Source: Pseudomonas wadenswilerensis | GTDB taxonomy: Bacteria > Pseudomonadota > Gammaproteobacteria > Pseudomonadales > Pseudomonadaceae | Assembly: GCF_900497695.1 (NCBI RefSeq) | Contig: NZ_UIDD01000001.1 | Span: 1-64,000, forward strand | DNA: 64,000 nt | Reading direction: 5' to 3' | Part shown: positions 63,594 through 64,000 of the stretch, piece after piece | How the letters are laid out: every line of letters begins with the position of its first letter | How positions within the stretch are numbered: the stretch's first letter is position 1 | Program-made: the position numbers and the translations under genes | Notes under the pieces: generated by a model | What the model was told of the DNA's origin: nothing | Databases searched by the model: none | Seen by the model: the letters and a program-made list of their open reading frames with translations, nothing else

Positions 63594-64000
63594 ATGAACA
63601 TCGCCGCTTTGCGCGAGCAGATCACCCGTGCCCGTCAACATGAGACCGAAACCGGCCAACTGAAAGAGCAACTCGAAAAACAGCTGCCCCACCTGCATCC
63701 TTCAATCCATTTGCCAGAGGCCGATGCCCAAGGCGCCCTGGCGCGCTTCGTCGGCGCTTATATCGATCAGGTTCCGGAACTGCTGGAAGCGGCCAATGAC
63801 GTTGCCCGCGAAGCCGGCATCGAGTCGCAGATCAAACCGGTGCTGAAAATCGCCGAACAGTATTTCCTGCAACCGCCCACCATCACCAATACCCACCTGG
63901 GCCTGGGCTGCCTGCTGGATGAGGCCTACCTGGCCCACCGCCTGGTGGAAGAAGTTAACGATCTGTACATCAAGCACTTCAACCAGCCGCTGATCCCGCT
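63594..64000 (+). CDS. conserved hypothetical protein, C-terminus outside window
   Basis: The first 135 codons of a soluble, mostly helical protein beginning MNIAALREQITRARQ, with no signal peptide, cysteines or recognised catalytic motif in the visible part. CTGGAG precedes the ATG. It is divergent from the ctaC operon; a gene of unknown function is conserved at this place in pseudomonads. The frame is open to the window end. Confidence 0.8.
   Translation, partial: MNIAALREQITRARQHETETGQLKEQLEKQLPHLHPSIHLPEADAQGALARFVGAYIDQVPELLEAANDVAREAGIESQIKPVLKIAEQYFLQPPTITNTHLGLGCLLDEAYLAHRLVEEVNDLYIKHFNQPLIP

Overview
The window is chromosomal DNA of a fluorescent Pseudomonas, most likely the P. putida group. 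The evidence is the rRNA sequence, GC-rich codon use, REP elements of the P. putida type, and a gene order that follows the conserved gltP-algB-kinB-ampDh2-dgcH-dsbA-cc4-engB-polA-thrB-znu-katE-met block of the genus (recalled synteny, not searched). I see no prophage, insertion sequence, integrase, CRISPR array or tRNA gene. It is core-genome housekeeping DNA with several interesting regulatory stretches.

1-8 kb: the 5' half of a 16S rRNA gene on the minus strand with three tandem rrn promoters, then the glutarate catabolic pair gcdH-gcdG with the divergent LysR gene gcdR, then the three-gene proton-translocating transhydrogenase pntAA-pntAB-pntB. 8-14 kb: an acetate/succinate CoA-transferase, a DUF1127 micro-protein surrounded by repeated GTACAGT motifs, three tandem periplasmic DUF2388 paralogues and, overlapping the last, a large exported DUF4105 protein with an HExxH motif; then a GFA-type zinc protein. 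14-20 kb: a CitMHS citrate transporter preceded by a possible leader peptide, a TerC membrane protein, a Na/Pi cotransporter and an M16 peptidase. 20-25 kb: a DUF5924 membrane protein and a four-gene MCE lipid-transport operon (STAS-permease, ATPase, MCE protein, PqiC-type lipoprotein).

24.5-30 kb: an SpmA/SpmB-like membrane protein, the glutamate/aspartate symporter gltP with two AauR-like boxes far upstream, a 745-base structured non-coding stretch, then envelope-stress genes (lysozyme inhibitor Ivy, DUF1328, a small membrane protein, a BON-domain protein). Two of these transcription units have good sigma-54 promoter matches and lie beside the divergent algB-kinB two-component genes. 33-41 kb, minus strand: c-di-GMP phosphodiesterase, AmpDh2-like amidase, DgcH-like diguanylate cyclase, an endonuclease/exonuclease/phosphatase protein, dsbA, cytochrome c4 and a small cytochrome c. 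40.7-46 kb: engB, the small RNA ErsA (Spot 42 locus), polA, a DUF2782 protein and thrB. 46-49 kb: zinc uptake, znuA divergent from zur-znuC-znuB. 49-55 kb: a lipoprotein, catalase katE and the methionine ABC transporter metN-metI-metQ. 54.8-63.2 kb, minus strand: the complete aa3-type cytochrome c oxidase locus (ctaC, ctaD, ctaG, ctaE, SURF1, a thioredoxin-like assembly protein, ctaA, cyoE, sco), with the only plus-strand gene inside it being a twin-transmembrane protein. The window ends inside a conserved hypothetical gene.

The best leads are: the paired sigma-54-like promoters next to algB; the DUF2388 triplet coupled to a putative metalloprotease; the structured non-coding region at 27.8 kb with a near-consensus RsmA/CsrA hairpin; the ErsA small RNA; and the orphan operator-like repeats around the DUF1127 gene.
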